A stretch of 21,571 nucleotides of DNA from contig NW_014577499.1 of assembly GCF_000485595.1 (NCBI RefSeq), forward strand, positions 81,878 to 103,448, read 5' to 3'. A program made the position numbers and the translations under genes. The stretch is from Priapulus caudatus (Eukaryota; Priapulida; Priapulimorpha; Priapulimorphida; Priapulidae). Below are positions 18,901-21,571 of this stretch, piece by piece; the first letter of the stretch is position 1; each line of letters begins with the position of its first letter. A model generated the notes under the pieces. The model ran no database searches. It saw only the letters and a list, made by a program, of their open reading frames with translations, and was not told where the DNA came from.

Positions 18901-21030
18901 AATGCTACAAATATACAAAAGCACTGTAACTAAGAGGTGCAATACAGATTAGTGCTCAGTGGGGTGTCACTCTGTGAGAAACATGCTCCCATATTCACAG
19001 TGAAAACAGGCTGCGAAAGGGTAACTAAACTTGACCAGTCATGGTACGACTATGTATATGCATACTGAGCATTACCTTCCCCGTGAACCAATGATCTGTG
19101 AATGAAGGTAGAGAAAGACAATGATGGCAAGGTCCTTAGCATTACCATCCTCGGCATCTGTAAACTGTCGCAGCCGTGACAACGTCGCTGTATCGGGAGA
19201 TGATGGAATACTGCCATTGCCTACAATAAAGTAACAGTGAAGAGTACTCCTGCTAAAATGCTAAAAAGATATTATCAAGAGCACATAAATGCTTTCAGTT
19301 GTGTTTCTTTAGCTGCAACGGTTGTTGCCTTAATCACAAGATGGCAGTTAGCGACAAAGGGTTTGACAAGACCCCAGGGGAAACATACAAATTATGAATT
19401 AAATTTCCTAATATTAAATGGAACCAATTACATTATTCCAAAGTCTGAGTTTGACTTTTAAGTTTTTAACCAATTAACCAAATTTGACCAATAGTGACAA
19501 GCCTAGACTTCTGTGACCCTCGTTGTATTGATAGTACGTACATATTTTCATGCCAAAAACTTGCGACACATTCACAATTCTTATCGAGGATTTAAACTAG
19601 TTATTGCAAGTTTCTAGCCTTTTAAACAGATTCATAAAATCTGCCATTTCTAGTCTATTTGCATAATCTTCCCGATTGAGATAAGAAAAGATATACGAAC
19701 CTTCTTGTATTGTAGAATATAGAAGTTCAAGATCTGTAACTTCCCATGCCTTGTTTATATCGATACTGGGTAAGCACAATATAAAGATGCTACCATCATT
19801 CCCACTGAGATGTATAGTTGTTCTCAAGTTTAAAGAAGTAGCTAAGGCTGGCTGTGGAAAACAATATTAAATATATTTTAAAATTATTTACAAAAATGTA
19901 ATTTATGAAAATTAATATTTAATGTGTAATCACAGTAAATGATATCCATAGTGGAATCATAATATATAAGGCAAGTTTATTGGAAAGTTATATCATTACC
20001 ATATATACTATTTCAGGTGACAGAATATGCATGGCATGGTCTGACAAAATATAAGACAGAGGGGTAGGGAAAACTGTGATAAGCAAAGAGCAGTGAGGAA
20101 GAAAAGCCATACAAATGAAAATACAGGATTGAGGGAGTGAGGCGTGAAGTACAATATCCATTGTTGATAATATGAGAGCAGGGTGAGAAGCATTCAATTT
20201 CAAGAACTGCATCTCACATACCTAGTCTTGCTGGGTTACAATTTATTGTATCTAACCTAGTGTTTTTGTGGCGCACGAAAAACTATAGCTCTAGGACTAT
20301 AGCCTGCGTACAGTTGCCGCAAGGCTACAGAACATACTATGCCAGTTTTACAACTGCACCAGCTCCCCACTGCTTCCACGAAAAATGGCTCACAAAACGC
20401 AAAATGATCGGGCTTTTTAACACTTATTTATCTACATGGACATCTCACCTATCTTTTTGAACACTTTCCACAACTTTACACTATGTACTTGTGCATTTAT
20501 TCCTCGAAACGTCACCCGAAATGTAGACAAAACACATGGGCAGCTATGGTGCAGCCTATTACATTTCGTGTGACGTCACGTGAGTACACAACAGCAATTG
20601 AAAACGAAACGCAAGTAGTGCTAGCACTTTGAGGAATAAATGCATAAATACATGGTGTAAAGTTGTGGAAAGTGTTCAAAAAGATAGGTGAGATGTCGAT
20701 GTAGATAAATAAGTGTTAAAAAGTCCGATCATTTTGCGTTTTGTGAGCCATTTTTCGTGGAAGCAGTGGGGAGCAGGTGCAGTTGTAAAACTGGCATAGT
20801 ATGTTCTGTAGCCCTGCGACAACTGTACCGTGTACGTGGGCTATAATTATAGTCCTAGAGCTAGAAAAACTAGTACCGGTACTAGACCATAGATAGATCG
20901 TAAATGGATGGAAGGGTGGATAATATCACTATTATTAGCAGACATACGTAAAAATTACCTTTCCATACACAACTGCATGTTCACCATGAAGAATGATCTT
21001 ACCAGGTGCAGACACTGTAAAACTGAGCAT
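15962..21030 (-). CDS. MVK: Mevalonate kinase (complete, 9 exons)
   Basis: A GHMP-family kinase that phosphorylates mevalonate with ATP, giving 5-phosphomevalonate for isoprenoid and sterol synthesis. Exons on the minus strand: 21030..20959, 19851..19701, 19220..19076, 18651..18528, 18260..18100, 17776..17686, 17436..17320, 17164..17011, 16086..15962. All borders are GT-AG and the exons join in frame to 1140 nt, 379 residues plus TGA (human 396). Seen: N-terminal [18 protein letters not shown] with the conserved lysine at 11; ATP-binding glycine-serine loop [13 protein letters not shown] (135-147); [18 protein letters not shown] with Glu185 and catalytic Asp196; [10 protein letters not shown] (322-331); and a C terminus [14 protein letters not shown] that matches the family's last motif. 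The ATG at 21030 gives the family's usual short N terminus. Intron 8 contains a pogo-like element and intron 1 a foldback element; the gene appears intact. An upstream noncoding exon ending at about 21193 (CAG|GTACGT) is possible. Confidence 0.96.
16249..16786. mobile_element. 538-bp pogo/Tigger-like nonautonomous element (MITE)
   Basis: Terminal inverted repeats of about 21 bp (CAGTAAAACTCGCATAAGTCG at the left, its reverse complement at the right) are flanked by TA on both sides (16247..16248 and 16787..16788). The CAGTA-AACTCG start and TA target duplication are typical of pogo-group Tc1/mariner elements. The word AAGTCGTCAT and close variants recur many times in both orientations near both ends (about 16262, 16293, 16363, 16451 and 16690..16740), like subterminal transposase-binding repeats. 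The two short open frames inside show no transposase motifs, so the element is nonautonomous. It lies in MVK intron 8. Confidence 0.85.
20233..20254. repeat. Fragment resembling a foldback-element tip
   Basis: The sequence gggttacaatttattgtatcta matches the right tip of the 1938..2599 foldback (2579..2598) apart from two extra bases. It lies 32 bp before the second foldback element. It may be a solo tip or a chance match. Confidence 0.35.
20286..20864. mobile_element. 579-bp foldback element in MVK intron 1
   Basis: Arms at about 20286..20505 and 20631..20864 are reverse complements with only a few mismatches and one insertion near the tip, around a 125-bp spacer that itself contains a shorter imperfect inverted repeat (gtcacccgaaatgta against tttcgtgtgacgtcac). 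The tips read AGCTCTAGGACTATA and resemble those of the 69-bp element at 2648..2716. There is no coding capacity. High arm similarity suggests a young insertion or gene conversion between arms. Target duplications are not clear. Confidence 0.85.
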
Positions 21031-21208
21031 CTTTCAGCCAGGTCTGATACACTCACAGTCACACTGGCGCTGAAGGGGTCGTTGTCGTATCAGGTACTAC
21101 AGATATGTACCCGAGGTACGTATATGTATACACAAGTGTACCAGACCTGTATCTTCTCAGCATATATGTACCCTGTGTTTACATAAACGTACCTGCCCCT
21201 GAGGATCT

Positions 21209-21571
21209 GGAGATCGAATGAAGACGGTCATGGAGGAGGAGTAGGGGGCAGGAGGAGGAGGAGGGGGAGGAGGAGGAGCGGAGAAGGTGATGGAGATCGA
21301 ATGAAGACGGTCATGGAGGAGGAGTAGGGGATAGGAGTAGGAGGAGGGGGAGGAGGAGGAGCGGAGAAGGTGATGGAGATCGAATGAAGACGGTCATGGA
21401 GGAGGAGTAGGGGGCAGGAGGAGGAGGAGGGGGAGGAGGAGGAGCGGAGAAGGTGATGGAGATCGAATGAAGACGGTCATGGAGGAGGAGTAGGGGGCAG
21501 GAGGAGGAGGAGGGGGAGGAGGTGATGGAGTAGAGGGAGGAGGAGCAAGAGGAGGGGGGAGGAAGAGGGGA
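21209..21571. repeat. 83-bp purine-rich minisatellite upstream of MVK
   Basis: The word agatcgaatgaagacggtca recurs at 21211, 21294, 21377 and 21460, an exact 83-bp period. The rest of each unit is (GGA)n-rich, and the end of the window is degenerate GGA repeat. The array starts about 180 bp upstream of the MVK ATG and would read as a CT-rich strand in the MVK direction, so it may lie in or next to the promoter or 5' untranslated region. Units are nearly identical, with a gcagg/atagg change in the second. Eighty-three is not a multiple of three and stops occur on the plus strand, so it is not a coding array. Confidence 0.95.

Noticed and set aside
21180-21240. Short minus-strand frame MTVFIRSPDPQGQ ending at a GTACGT donor, as an alternative MVK N terminus
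   Set aside because: No acceptor was found that joins it in frame to MVK exon 1, and MVK already has a normal N terminus. Kept only as a possible noncoding first exon.

Overview
The window is nuclear DNA of a metazoan, most likely an invertebrate. Genes have many short exons with GT-AG introns, their proteins resemble animal families closely, there are short TTAGGG-type repeats, and introns and flanks carry several DNA-transposon-derived elements and microsatellites. The phylum cannot be fixed from the sequence alone; an early-branching animal such as a sponge or cnidarian is only a guess.

Three conserved genes are readable. (1) A kinesin-8 of the KIF18 type lies on the minus strand (3315..7033): nine exons encode about 450 residues, the whole motor, neck and first coiled coil. 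The C-terminal half is not in the window. (2) SBDS, the 60S ribosome maturation factor, lies on the plus strand (8117..15400): five exons join in frame to 250 residues, the same length as the human protein, with a 5.5-kb first intron. (3) Mevalonate kinase, MVK, lies on the minus strand (15962..21030): nine exons join in frame to 379 residues with a stop. KIF18 and SBDS are head to head across about 1.1 kb; SBDS and MVK are tail to tail across 561 bp. The three genes serve different processes (chromosome alignment, ribosome maturation, isoprenoid synthesis) and no functional linkage is implied.

The most striking structure is a direct duplication. Positions 1 to about 2780 repeat the SBDS promoter, exon 1 and start of intron 1 found at about 7899 to 11830. 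Sequence quality is reciprocal. The left copy is littered with one- and two-base indels up to about 850 and then reads cleanly. The right copy is clean to about 8840 and then becomes swollen with insertions, about 1.6 times longer than its counterpart. Both switches fall in the same GA/GT microsatellite. This looks like badly corrected long-read gap filling at a tandem duplication or a false (haplotypic) duplication, not biological decay. It also explains why KIF18 stops at exon 9 and why a broken SBDS exon 1 sits at 245.

Mobile and repeat content: a 662-bp foldback element (1938..2599), a 69-bp hairpin element inside telomere-like repeats (2648..2716), a 579-bp foldback element with related tips in MVK intron 1 (20286..20864), a pogo-like 538-bp nonautonomous element with TA duplications in MVK intron 8 (16249..16786), a tail of a non-LTR retrotransposon in KIF18 intron 8, a GC-rich palindromic satellite, and an 83-bp minisatellite just upstream of MVK. 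No previously undescribed protein system was found; the novelty lies in the repeats and in the duplication.
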